Below are positions 9,239 to 16,336 of a DNA stretch of 27,215 nt, piece after piece; the stretch's first letter is position 1, and the number at the start of each line of letters is the position of its first letter. The stretch is from Lentisphaeria bacterium (lineage in GTDB: Bacteria; Verrucomicrobiota; Lentisphaeria; Oligosphaerales; Oligosphaeraceae). The stretch spans positions 1 through 27,215 of the forward strand of contig JAEEXV010000152.1 in NCBI GenBank assembly GCA_016287975.1, given 5' to 3'. The position numbers and the translations under genes were made by a program. Below the pieces are notes generated by a model that did not search any database, was not told where the DNA came from, and was given only the letters and a program-made list of their open reading frames with translations.

Positions 9239-9454
9239 GGAAGATTCGGAAGATCCGGAAACTCCGGAAACTCCGGAAGCTCCGGAAGCCCCGGAAGATC
9301 CGGAAGAGCCGGAAGATCCGGAAGAGCCGGAAGATCCGGAAGAGCCGGAAGATTCGGAAACTCCGGAAAATCCGGAAACTCCGGAAAATCCGGAAACTCC
9401 GGAAGATCCGGAAACTCCGGAAAATCCGGAAACTCCGGAAACTCCGGGACAGCC
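9239..9454. repeat. 24-copy 9-bp tandem array rich in CCGG
   Basis: Twenty-four consecutive nonamers of the form GGAARMTCC and close variants (GGAAACTCC, GGAAGATCC, GGAAAATCC, GGAAGAGCC, GGAAGCTCC) run without interruption between the IorB stop (9485) and the aldolase start (9194). The junctions create 22 CCGG sites, many of them the palindrome TCCGGA. Because the period is three codons, every frame stays open and yields tripeptide-repeat peptides (for example Pro-Glu-Phe/Pro-Asp-Leu on the minus strand). These are artefacts of the repeat, not genes. The variant order is patterned: GAT/GAG alternate in units 7-12, and AAC/AAA alternate in units 14-18 and again in 20-22. Confidence 0.95.
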
Positions 9455-9484
9455 GGAATCACGATTGGTGCTTCAGGCTTTTCG

Positions 9485-10063
9485 CTACAATTCCATTCCG
9501 CGGTGGAATGCGGCGAGGTTGATGTCGAGGAAGCGGGGTTTCACGCAGTTTCGGATGGCGGTTTCCCAGACGGCGTTTTCGAGGGCGGGCAGATGCGCGG
9601 CGAGGGCGCCGAGCAGCACGAGGTTGGCGGCGCGGGGTTCGCCGAGGGCCTCGGCGATGCCGAGCGCGTCGGCGTAGACGAGGTGCGGGAAGAGTCCGCG
9701 CAGGGCGGGTTCGGGCTCGGGGTAGGCGGCCTTGCCGCTGGAGACGGTGATGGGGATGACGCGCTGGGTGGAGACGACGGCGACGCCGTCTGGCTTCAGG
9801 TACTGGTGGCAGCGGATGGCCTCGATGGCCTCCAGGGAGAGGAGGGCGTCGGCGGTGCCCAGTTCGATGAGGGGGCTGTGGACCTCCTTGCCGAAGCGGA
9901 CGTTGGCGACGACGGAGCCGCCGCGCTGGGCCATGCCGTGGACTTCGTTGGCCTTGATGCGGTAGCCCGCGAGGATGGCGGCCTGCGCGGTGATTTCGCT
10001 GGCGAGCAGGATGCCCTGGCCGCCGACGCCGCACATCAGGATGCTGGTGGTGTTTTCCGTCAT
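9485..10063 (-). CDS. iorB: Indolepyruvate ferredoxin oxidoreductase, beta subunit
   Basis: 192 residues with the features of the 2-oxoacid:ferredoxin oxidoreductase gamma-type domain: CGVGGQGILLASEI at residues 11-24, and NEVHGMAQRGGSVVANVRFG, a signature of IorB proteins. It is expected to pair with IorA in the cytoplasm and to convert aryl pyruvates (indolepyruvate, phenylpyruvate) to aryl-acetyl-CoA with reduction of ferredoxin, in anaerobic aromatic amino-acid catabolism. The start ATG overlaps the IorA stop codon (ATGA), and a strong Shine-Dalgarno (AAGGAGGAGG) lies in the last codons of iorA, showing translational coupling. Length is normal for the family. The 9-bp repeat array begins shortly downstream of its stop. 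Confidence 0.93.
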   Translation of the reverse strand: MTENTTSILMCGVGGQGILLASEITAQAAILAGYRIKANEVHGMAQRGGSVVANVRFGKEVHSPLIELGTADALLSLEAIEAIRCHQYLKPDGVAVVSTQRVIPITVSSGKAAYPEPEPALRGLFPHLVYADALGIAEALGEPRAANLVLLGALAAHLPALENAVWETAIRNCVKPRFLDINLAAFHRGMEL

Positions 10064-11814
10064 TTTGCCTCCTCCTTGGCGGCGATGGCGCCGAAGCGGC
10101 AGATCTCGGCGCAGGCGTTGCAGCCCGCGCACATCAGGTGGTTGATGCGGATGCCCTGGGCGTCGCTCTCGATGGCGGGGCAGCCCAGTTTCAGGCAGGA
10201 ACGGCACTTCCTGCACTTCGCGGGGTCGATGGCGAGGGCGGGGCCGACGGGGCGGCGCTCCTTCAGGGGGCACGGCGCGCGGCTGATGATCAGCGACGGC
10301 TCCTCGGCGGCGAGCTCCTCGCGCACGGCCTCGATGCACTCCTTGAGGCGGTAGGGGTTGACGGTGCGGATGCGCTTGAGGCCGCAGGCGCGCCCGAAGT
10401 CCGCGATGGAGGCGGCGTAGGTGGGTTCGCCCATGAGGGTCTGGCCGGTGCCTGGGTGGTCCTGGTGGCCCGTCATGGCGGTGGTGCGGTTGTCGACGAC
10501 GACGATGACCGAGGTGCCGCGGTTGTACACGATGTCCATGAGCCCAGTGACGCCCGAGTGGAAGAAGGTGGAGTCGCCGACGACGCCGACGACCTTCTTC
10601 TGGACGCCCGCCTTCTGGAGGCCGTGCGCCATCGAGATGCCGCCGCCCATGCAGAGGATGACGTCGGTGCGCGAGAGCGGCGGGAAGACGGCGAGGGAGT
10701 AGCAGCCGATGTCGCCGGTGACGAGGACGTCGAACTGCGCGAGGGCGTAGAAGAGTCCGCGGTGCGGGCATCCAGGGCAGAAGACGGGCGGGCGTCCAGG
10801 GAGCGTGGCGACGGGGAAGCGCTCGGGGGCGGCGGGGGCGGGGGTGCCGTCGAGTTGCTGGCGGACGCGGCGGAGGGCTTCGGTGGAGAGTTCGCCGCAG
10901 ACGGGGACGAGGTCGTGGCCGACGCAGGCGATGCCGAGGGACTTGATGTGCTCCTCCAGGAAGTCGTCGAGTTCCTCGACGACGAGCACCTTTTCGACGC
11001 CGTCGGCGAATTCGCGGAGGAGGCGGTCGGGATAGGGGAAGGCGAAGCCGAGTTTCAGGACGGAGGCCTCGGGGAAGACCTCGCGGACATACTGGTACGC
11101 GATGGAGGAGGTGACGATGCCGAGGCCGCGGCCGCGCCATTCGATGCGGTTGAGGGGGGATGCGGCGGCCTCCTCCTGCAGGGCGGCGACCTTCTCCTGC
11201 AGGGCGACGCGCATCTTGCGCCCCCAGACGGGGAGCGGGCAGTGGCGCGAGGGATCCTGGAGGAACCCGATGGGCATCGGCGATTCCTGGCGGCCACGTT
11301 CCTCGACCTGGCTGCGGGAGTGGGCCACGCGCGTCGTGGTGCGCAGGATCACGGGCAGGCGCCACTTCTCGGAGAGTTCCAGGCCCGCCTGCATGAAGTC
11401 GCGGCACTCCTGGGAGTCGGAGGGCTCCAGGACGGGGATGTGCGCGAGTTTCGCGTAGAGGCGGGTGTCCTGCTCGGTCTGGGAGGAGTGCTGCCCCGGG
11501 TCGTCGGCGACGACGAGCACGAGGCCGCCCTCGGTGCCGATGTAGGCGAGGGTCATGAGCGGGTCGGCGGCGACGTTGAGGCCGACGCATTTCATGGTGA
11601 CGACGGCGCGCGCGCCGCCCAGGGAGGCGCCGACGGCAGCCTCCATGGCGACCTTCTCGTTCGGCGACCACTCGCAGTAGACCCGCGGCTCCCTGTATTT
11701 CACCAGGTTCTCCAGAATCTCGGTGGACGGCGTGCCAGGGTAGCCGAAGGCGGTCTTGACGCCGCCCTCCCAGGCGCCTAAAGCAATTGCCTCATTTCCG
11801 GACAATAACCGCAT
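10060..11814 (-). CDS. iorA: Indolepyruvate ferredoxin oxidoreductase, alpha subunit
   Basis: 584 residues, typical for IorA. The N-terminal pyrimidine-binding domain begins LLSGNEAIALGAWEGGVKTAFGYPGTPSTEI. The thiamine-diphosphate domain carries GDIGCYSLAVFPPL, CMGGGISMAHG and GDSTFFHSG followed about 25 residues later by VDN, which together form the ThDP/Mg motif. The C-terminus holds a two-cluster ferredoxin domain: C534xxC537xxC540xxxxC545P and C562xxC565xxC568xxxC572. The unusual four-residue spacing before the last cysteine of the first cluster is typical of IorA. A Shine-Dalgarno AGGAG precedes the ATG. With IorB it forms a ferredoxin-reducing oxidoreductase, implying an anaerobic, ferredoxin-based metabolism. 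It follows the nitroreductase gene by 40 bases on the same strand. Confidence 0.96.
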   Translation of the reverse strand: MRLLSGNEAIALGAWEGGVKTAFGYPGTPSTEILENLVKYREPRVYCEWSPNEKVAMEAAVGASLGGARAVVTMKCVGLNVAADPLMTLAYIGTEGGLVLVVADDPGQHSSQTEQDTRLYAKLAHIPVLEPSDSQECRDFMQAGLELSEKWRLPVILRTTTRVAHSRSQVEERGRQESPMPIGFLQDPSRHCPLPVWGRKMRVALQEKVAALQEEAAASPLNRIEWRGRGLGIVTSSIAYQYVREVFPEASVLKLGFAFPYPDRLLREFADGVEKVLVVEELDDFLEEHIKSLGIACVGHDLVPVCGELSTEALRRVRQQLDGTPAPAAPERFPVATLPGRPPVFCPGCPHRGLFYALAQFDVLVTGDIGCYSLAVFPPLSRTDVILCMGGGISMAHGLQKAGVQKKVVGVVGDSTFFHSGVTGLMDIVYNRGTSVIVVVDNRTTAMTGHQDHPGTGQTLMGEPTYAASIADFGRACGLKRIRTVNPYRLKECIEAVREELAAEEPSLIISRAPCPLKERRPVGPALAIDPAKCRKCRSCLKLGCPAIESDAQGIRINHLMCAGCNACAEICRFGAIAAKEEAK

Positions 11815-11854
11815 GTTTTCTCCTGTGTCGGAAGGTTGCTTGGATGGTGGAAGG

Positions 11855-12433
11855 TCAGAGCCAGGTCGAGATGGCCTCCACGGTCAGTTTCGGGATGTGG
11901 AGGACATCCGCGTCGTCGAGGTAGTATCTGACCTGCGTGGAATCCTCGTGGACTGGCGATTCGGCGGGGTGGCCGACCGAGACGGCGTAGAGGAGCTGCC
12001 GATCGGCGGGGAGGCCGACGATGGCGCGGATTTCATCGCGGTGGATGGAGCCGATCCAGCAGCAGCCCAGGCCGCGGTCGGCGGCGGCGAACTCGATGGA
12101 CTGGATGGCGGCGCCTGCGTCGGCCTGGATGAGGCCTGGCGCGGTGTCGGCGGGGGCGGTGACGAGGATGAAGGCGGCGGGGGCGGTGACGCCAGGCTGC
12201 GGGGTGCGGTGCGGCGCGACCATCGCGGCCCAGGCGGTGTGCGGGAGGATCCGCGCGACGGTTTCAGGCGTGCGCGCGACGACATAGCGCAGCAGCTGGC
12301 GGTTGGTGGCGCAGGATGCGTGGCGGGCGGCCTCCAGGAGTGCCTTGAGGTCGTCGTCGGAGACGGGGCGCTGCTGGTAGAGGCGGATGGTGCGGCGCTG
12401 GCGGAGGAGTTCGGGGAAGTCCATTGCGGTCAT
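11855..12433 (-). CDS. Nitroreductase-family FMN oxidoreductase
   Basis: 192 residues from the ATG at 12433, which overlaps the TGA of the preceding glycosidase gene (ATGA). A second in-frame ATG at 12424 would give MDFPELL as the N-terminus and is equally plausible. Family signs are the opening FPELLRQRRTIRLYQQRPV (the arginine-rich FMN-phosphate site), ARHASCATNRQLLRYVV (normally AxxAPSxxNxQPWxF) and ADAGAAIQSIEFAAADRGLG followed by CCWIGS, the classic Ala-Gly-x2-Gln-helix and Gly-rich turn. It should bind FMN and use NAD(P)H. The substrate is unknown. Its neighbours IorA and IorB suggest an anaerobic redox setting but do not identify a substrate. Confidence 0.88.
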   Translation of the reverse strand: MTAMDFPELLRQRRTIRLYQQRPVSDDDLKALLEAARHASCATNRQLLRYVVARTPETVARILPHTAWAAMVAPHRTPQPGVTAPAAFILVTAPADTAPGLIQADAGAAIQSIEFAAADRGLGCCWIGSIHRDEIRAIVGLPADRQLLYAVSVGHPAESPVHEDSTQVRYYLDDADVLHIPKLTVEAISTWL

Positions 12434-13374
12434 TTGGCTTTGTGGTGCTTGGGAGTGCCCGGGAGGCAGATGGCGATGGCGGAGCCGACGGTGCGCTGGT
12501 AGGTGCCGTTGCCGCCGGGGGTGCGGTTCAGCATCTTGGGGGCGTCGGCCTTCTGGTCCCAGGTGACGAGGGTGGTGGAGCCGCCGCCGTCCATGTTGAT
12601 GGCGTCGGTGGCGCCGAGGGACTGCATCAATTGCGCGAGTTCGAACATGTTGGCGCCCATGGAGAAGTCCTTCTGGCGGCCGTCGACGACGAGGATGTAG
12701 AGATGGCGTTTTTCGGCGTCGAGGCCGAAGACGGTGCGGGGGTGAAGGTCCTTGGGATTGTCCTGGTGGAGGATCTGGCCGTTGCGGAGGATGGTGAAGA
12801 AGCCGCAGACGACGAGCTGGTAGGGCGCGATGTCCACCGCGCCCTTGGGGAACTCGCGCAGTTCGGCCTTGCCGTCCTTGGTGATGGCGAGGCCAGGGCG
12901 GCCGTTGCTGGGGCAGAGCAGTTTGCCGTTGGAGACGAGGAGGCCGACGTTGTCGGCGTACTTGTGGGTGAAGGGGGCGTGCCAGGGGGACCAGGGCGAG
13001 GCGTTGACGCCGAGGACGGCGTTGAGGCGGCGTCCGCCCTGCCGATGCGGGGCGCGCAACTGCTTCAGGAAGTTGTTGACGGTCTGGCGGCGGGTGCGGA
13101 TGATGAACTTGGGTTCGTCGGGCATGGGCTTGCCCGCGTCCTCTGGCGCGGTGAAGGTCACGATCTTCAGCCCTGGCGTCTGCAGGTCGACGCGCACGGC
13201 ATGGATGCTCATCGGACGGGGCGCGGAGAGTTTCCAGGTGACGTGCAGGACGCCAGGATGCAACTTCGTCGCATTCTTCCACGGCGGTGTCGGCGAGGTC
13301 TTGAGGTTGAGTTTCGCGGGCAGCCACGCGACGGCGAGGGCCAGCCAGAGAAATGCAATGCGGAGGGTTTTCAT
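12430..13374 (-). CDS. Phosphodiester glycosidase (NAGPA-like) domain protein, exported
   Basis: 314 residues. MKTLRIAFLWLALAVAWLPA forms a signal peptide or N-terminal anchor. The body matches the phosphodiester glycosidase family (NAGPA, Pfam PF09992). It has VNNFLKQ and LNAVLGVNASPWSPW (usually VNGxFF), HPRTVFGLDAEKRHLYILVVDGR (family: PRTAxGxDxdgxxLxLxxVDGR), then MFELAQLMQSLGATDAINMDGGGSTTLV with the diagnostic DGGGS loop, and near the end TYQRTVGSAIAI (usually ERPVANAI). Family members remove sugar residues attached by phosphodiester bonds or act in cell-surface polymer processing; the specific substrate here is unknown. No Shine-Dalgarno is visible before the start (C-rich leader). It overlaps the next gene by the ATGA motif. 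Confidence 0.88.
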   Translation of the reverse strand: MKTLRIAFLWLALAVAWLPAKLNLKTSPTPPWKNATKLHPGVLHVTWKLSAPRPMSIHAVRVDLQTPGLKIVTFTAPEDAGKPMPDEPKFIIRTRRQTVNNFLKQLRAPHRQGGRRLNAVLGVNASPWSPWHAPFTHKYADNVGLLVSNGKLLCPSNGRPGLAITKDGKAELREFPKGAVDIAPYQLVVCGFFTILRNGQILHQDNPKDLHPRTVFGLDAEKRHLYILVVDGRQKDFSMGANMFELAQLMQSLGATDAINMDGGGSTTLVTWDQKADAPKMLNRTPGGNGTYQRTVGSAIAICLPGTPKHHKAK

Positions 13375-13426
13375 GGGGTGCTTTTGGATGGAGGGCGGTG
13401 GGGGGCCGCCGTGTGGTCTGCGTGTG

Positions 13427-13446
13427 CCGGCGGGCTTGCCCGCTGG
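13427..13446. repeat. GC-rich hairpin after the MarC gene
   Basis: CCGGCGGGC at 13427-13435 pairs with GCCCGCTGG at 13438-13446 (one G-T pair), starting only four bases past the MarC stop codon on the minus strand. There is no T-tract after it, so it is more likely an RNA-stabilising or dispersed hairpin than a terminator. It contains one of only two GCCGGC sites that I found in the left half of the window. Confidence 0.5.
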
Positions 13447-13450
13447 TGGG

Positions 13451-14053
13451 TCATGGGAACAGGATGTGTTTTACGCCGGTGACAATCATTTCGGAGGCCA
13501 TGGCGGCGAGGATGAGCCCCGTGAGTTTGGAGAGGATGGCGATTCCGAGGTGTCCGAGCACGCGCTTGAGCCAGTCGGCGGCGTAGAACATGGCGGTGAT
13601 GGTGAGGAAGGCGGCGGCGAGGGCGGCGGTGACGATGAGGCGTTCGTGCAGGGAGTTCTGCTCGGCGGCGGTGATGAGCAGGGCGGCGATGGTGGCGGGG
13701 CCGACGACGGTGGGCATCGCGAGGGGGACGACGGCGATGGATTCGTCCTCGTCGCTGGCGTTTCCGCCCTTGGGGCTGAGTTTGTCGGAGGGCTTGCTGG
13801 TGACGAGGCCGATGGCGGAGAGGAGGAGCAGCACGCCGCCGCCGATTCGGAAGGAGTCGACGGTGAGTCCGAAGGCGCGGAAGAGATAGCGCCCGAAGAA
13901 GAGGAGGATGAGGCTGATGACCAGGCCGCTGACGCCGACCTTGAGGGCGAGTTTCTTGCGGCTGGAGGAACTCCATTCGGCGGTCATCGCCAGGAACATG
14001 GAGAGGCCGAAGAAGGGGGTCAGGAGGAAGAGGAATTTCAGGTACTGGTGCAT
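13451..14053 (-). CDS. MarC family integral membrane protein
   Basis: 200 residues with about six hydrophobic segments and the MarC-family pattern: an N-terminal LTPFFGLSMFLAMT helix, SLILLFFGRYLFRAFGLTVDSFRIGGGVLLLLSAIGLV, then VPLAMPTVVGPATIAALLITAAEQ, and a C-terminal LTGLILAAMASEMIVTGVKHIL. The IGG and VPLAMP...GPATI motifs are the most characteristic. Members are inner-membrane proteins of poorly defined role, once linked to multiple antibiotic resistance and later to small-molecule or amino-acid export. The start lies four bases after the stop of the DMT transporter gene, so the two are almost certainly co-transcribed. A 27-residue hydrophilic loop (SKPSDKLSPKGGNASDEDES) separates the two halves. 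Confidence 0.92.
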   Translation of the reverse strand: MHQYLKFLFLLTPFFGLSMFLAMTAEWSSSSRKKLALKVGVSGLVISLILLFFGRYLFRAFGLTVDSFRIGGGVLLLLSAIGLVTSKPSDKLSPKGGNASDEDESIAVVPLAMPTVVGPATIAALLITAAEQNSLHERLIVTAALAAAFLTITAMFYAADWLKRVLGHLGIAILSKLTGLILAAMASEMIVTGVKHILFP

Positions 14054-14057
14054 GGTT

Positions 14058-14924
14058 TCAGCCGAGACAGAGCAGGAGGATGGCGGCGCAGCCGCAGGCG
14101 AGGGCGGCGTAGCTGCGCGGGGTGGCCTTTTCGTGGAAGAAGAGGATGCCCGCGGTGAAGGTCAGCAGGAAGCTCATCTGCTCGATGGGGAGGACGACGG
14201 CGGCCTCGCCGTGCCTGGTGGAGAGGGCGAGGGTGCTGATGATGCCTGCGACCAGGAGGCCTGAGAGCAGGCCGAAGCCGAGCAGGCGGCGGTCGGGGCG
14301 GAGGCGGCCGCGCTCGGCGAGGGCTGCGTAGAGGAGCCCGCCGACAATCCAGCAGGCCTCGGTGATGAAGGCGAGCCAGGCGCTGTCGACGCCCGCGCTC
14401 GTCTGCGCGTGGCGGTTGGCGAGGCCGAGGGCGGCGCGCATGAACGCGGCGGCGACGACCATGGCGAAGGCGGCCAGTTCGGCGCGATGCGAGGCGTCGG
14501 CGCGGGTGGCGTCGCGTCGTGGCATGAAGCAGAGGACGGCGGCGATCGCGCAGGCGGAGCCGCACCATTTGAGGGCGGAGAGGCGTTCGCCCAGGAGCAG
14601 CCAGGCGCCGAGGGCGACGGGCACGAGGTTCAGGCGGTAGATGGTGGAGCAGACGCCGCCGCTGAGGCGCTTCATCGCCGCGAGCAGGAGGAGGTTCCCG
14701 CCGACGGAGAAGACGCCTGCGGCGATTCCCCAGAACAGGGTGGGGCGCCATGCGACGGCGGCGTGCGGGGCGATGCCCCAGGCGACCGTCAGGCATCCGA
14801 CGATGCCGATGACGGCGATGAAGAGGCCGTGGGAGCGTCCAGTGCGGGTGAAGGCCTTGAAGACGAGGTCGTTGGTGGCGGCGCAGGCCAGATTTGCGAA
14901 GGCATAGAGGAGGGCGATGGGCAT
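14058..14924 (-). CDS. EamA/DMT-superfamily transporter
   Basis: 288 residues beginning MPIALLYAFANLACAATNDLVFKAF and containing about ten hydrophobic helices in two similar halves, the hallmark of the drug/metabolite transporter superfamily (EamA domains). The first half ends with NLVPVALGAWLLLGERLS, and the second with LPIEQMSFLLTFTAGILFFHEKATPRSYAALACG; both show the conserved xGExL/xHEK motif that ends an EamA repeat. It is predicted to be an inner-membrane permease or exporter of small metabolites, substrate unknown. The start I choose is the ATG at 14924; its Shine-Dalgarno (AAGGAG) lies in the last codons of the upstream PHP gene, which indicates coupling. Confidence 0.88.
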   Translation of the reverse strand: MPIALLYAFANLACAATNDLVFKAFTRTGRSHGLFIAVIGIVGCLTVAWGIAPHAAVAWRPTLFWGIAAGVFSVGGNLLLLAAMKRLSGGVCSTIYRLNLVPVALGAWLLLGERLSALKWCGSACAIAAVLCFMPRRDATRADASHRAELAAFAMVVAAAFMRAALGLANRHAQTSAGVDSAWLAFITEACWIVGGLLYAALAERGRLRPDRRLLGFGLLSGLLVAGIISTLALSTRHGEAAVVLPIEQMSFLLTFTAGILFFHEKATPRSYAALACGCAAILLLCLG

Positions 14925-14935
14925 GGCTCGCGTTC

Positions 14936-15829
14936 CTACTCCTTGAGATAGACGGGGGCGCTCCAGGCGTAGCGCCCCTGCGCGTCCTGCAGTTGCAGGC
15001 GGAAATAGCGGTGCCATTTGCGCAGGCCTTCGCGGACAGGCTCGAAGCGGCAGGAGGTGGCGAGGGGGCCGTTGTCCTCGGGCAGGCGCAGGCAGGCGCC
15101 GCGTTCGCGGCTGGTGACGAGCGTCACGGAGGCGCACGGCGAGAAGTCGGCCTCGAAGACGCCGTCCTTCCAGGAGAGTCGGTGGATGACGGGGCCCTGG
15201 CTGGCGTAGAAGCGCTGGCAGAGCAGGGCCTCCAGGAGCGCCTCGGGGGTGTTTTCGGGGGCGAGGATGGTGGTCCAGCCGTGGAAGAGGTCGCGCTCCG
15301 TGTGGGTGTCGTCGACGGCGAGGGCGGGGTAGCGAAAGCCTTCGCCGAGGAGCTGGTCCCAGACCTGCATGTTGTAGTCGCGGCCGATGTAGCGGCAGGA
15401 GGTGTTGTAGACTTCGATGCCGTCGATGCCCTGGAGTTCGGCGACATCGTCGGCCCCGAAGCCGTTCCAGTAGGGGTGGGCGCAGTAGACGAGGCCTCCA
15501 ACGGCGTGCACGGCATCGATCACTTCCTGCGGGGTGGAGTAGTCGCGGCACCGGAGGGCGTGCGGGACGCCGAGGCAGAGCAGATGCCAGCGGTTTCCGT
15601 GGCGCGGGTTGACGGGGTGGATCTCGGCGCCGGAGAGGAGGGTCATGCCGAGGCCGTCGTAGGAGGCGGTGTCGTTGGTGGTGTGGTGGTCGGTGAAGGC
15701 GACGGCGTCGTAGCCCGCCTCCTGGTAGAGACGGATGATCTCCGACGGCTCGTATTTCCCGTCGGAGTGCGTCGTGTGCATGTGCAGGTTCGCCTTGAAC
15801 GCCTTCAGTTCTGTGCCGTAAAAATCCAT
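14936..15829 (-). CDS. PHP-domain metal-dependent phosphoesterase
   Basis: 297 residues with all recognisable PHP metal ligands: HMHTTHSDG (H16, H18, H21, D23), AVAFTDHH (D47, H48, H49), LLSGAEIH (E69, H71), VYCAHPYWNG, and a late DDTHTE. This is the TrpH/YciV-like, histidinol-phosphatase-type fold that binds two or three metal ions and hydrolyses phosphate esters or nucleotides in the cytoplasm. The C-terminal 85 residues (from about RLSWKDGVFEADF) look like a small beta-sandwich appendage, which some PHP proteins from PVC bacteria carry. There is no signal peptide. It is the first gene of the minus-strand cluster and is preceded by a promoter-like motif 69 bases upstream. The substrate cannot be told from sequence. 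Confidence 0.9.
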   Translation of the reverse strand: MDFYGTELKAFKANLHMHTTHSDGKYEPSEIIRLYQEAGYDAVAFTDHHTTNDTASYDGLGMTLLSGAEIHPVNPRHGNRWHLLCLGVPHALRCRDYSTPQEVIDAVHAVGGLVYCAHPYWNGFGADDVAELQGIDGIEVYNTSCRYIGRDYNMQVWDQLLGEGFRYPALAVDDTHTERDLFHGWTTILAPENTPEALLEALLCQRFYASQGPVIHRLSWKDGVFEADFSPCASVTLVTSRERGACLRLPEDNGPLATSCRFEPVREGLRKWHRYFRLQLQDAQGRYAWSAPVYLKE

Positions 15830-15896
15830 TCTGCGCTTCTCTTCAGGGGAATCGAATGCGAGGCGCGCGGGGAAAACCCGCCGCGCTACTTTTCCT
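15830..15896 (-). promoter_or_regulatory. Leader of the PHP gene with a GC hairpin
   Basis: Between the promoter motif (15897-15911) and the ATG at 15829 the transcript would contain an imperfect hairpin at 15863-15886. GCGCG pairs with CGCGC and CGGG with CCCG around a TTTT-type loop, with one bulged G. A weak purine stretch (GAAGAGAAG) precedes the ATG and may serve as ribosome binding site. No T-tract follows the hairpin, so it is not a terminator. Confidence 0.4.
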
Positions 15897-15911
15897 TAAT
15901 ATAACCCCTGT
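15897..15911 (-). promoter_or_regulatory. Promoter motif ACAGGGGTTATATTA (leftward)
   Basis: Read on the minus strand the 15 bases are ACAGGGGTTATATTA, identical to the plus-strand sequence at 16317-16331. TATATT is a good -10 candidate 69 bases from the PHP start codon. A near match precedes the LamG gene (7856-7868). No clear -35 box is seen. It may be a promoter with a GGGG spacer element or a promoter overlapping a shared operator. Confidence 0.6.
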
Positions 15912-16316
15912 AGGAGGATTGCCCCTGCTTTCCGCTATCCCGACGGCCGTCATGCCGACGCCGATGTGGCGCAAGTGATTTGATTCATCAACGTTGTGCG
16001 GAGGGTGTCTATTAGTGCAAACTTCCGGTAACTGGCACACAACTTTGCACCAGGAGGCGTCTTGGGCGGAACCCGCGTTTGGTTGTGGCGCTGTTCACCA
16101 AGATAGTCGGCGATTGCCTGGGTGAGCGCCCCGAAAATGGTAGCCACGGCGGCCTCGCCGTGGCCGCCCCGACGGGCGCCGCAGCGAACGATTCCGCAGC
16201 CCGCTTGCAAGCCCTGTGTGGCTCTCCCGCCCGCCACGGCGGGACGCCGTGGCTACGTCCGCTTTGGTGAGTGCGCCGACCATCTTGGGGAACAGCGCGT
16301 CACACAAAAATCGGGC
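15912..16316. other. Divergent intergenic region without genes
   Basis: This stretch lies between the two outward-facing promoter motifs. Short ORFs here are broken, poor in start signals and cross the hairpin repeats, and none resembles a protein. From 16088 to 16298 it consists of two inverted copies of a repeat, described separately. The part from 15912 to 16087 holds nothing that I recognise. Confidence 0.7.
16088..16298. repeat. Two inverted copies of a hairpin-bearing dispersed repeat
   Basis: The outer 25-base arms, 16088-16112 and 16274-16298, are reverse complements with only two mismatches. Inside each arm comes a variable stretch and then GTAGCCACGGCG with its CGCCGTGGC partner (16141-16164, and on the opposite strand 16233-16255). 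Thus each half has the same order: 25-base arm, spacer, hairpin. This is the order expected of two copies of one intergenic element inserted in opposite orientation, or of a duplicated and inverted one. The hairpin core also occurs at 8-29. Confidence 0.8.
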
Positions 16317-16331
16317 ACAGGGGTTATATTA
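16317..16331 (+). promoter_or_regulatory. Promoter motif ACAGGGGTTATATTA (rightward)
   Basis: Identical over 15 bases to the leftward motif at 15897-15911 and oriented toward the plus-strand cluster. TATATT at 16325-16330 would be the -10 box, giving a transcript start near 16337. An intrinsic terminator at 16492-16565 lies before the first gene, so this promoter should drive a small RNA or an attenuated leader. Confidence 0.6.
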
Positions 16332-16336
16332 CCGCA

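Noticed and set aside
8209..9462. Minus-strand 417-codon frame starting with a Pro-Glu-Phe/Pro-Asp repeat
   Set aside because: The start lies in the 9-bp array, which is open in all frames. The rest is an out-of-frame shadow of the aldolase gene.
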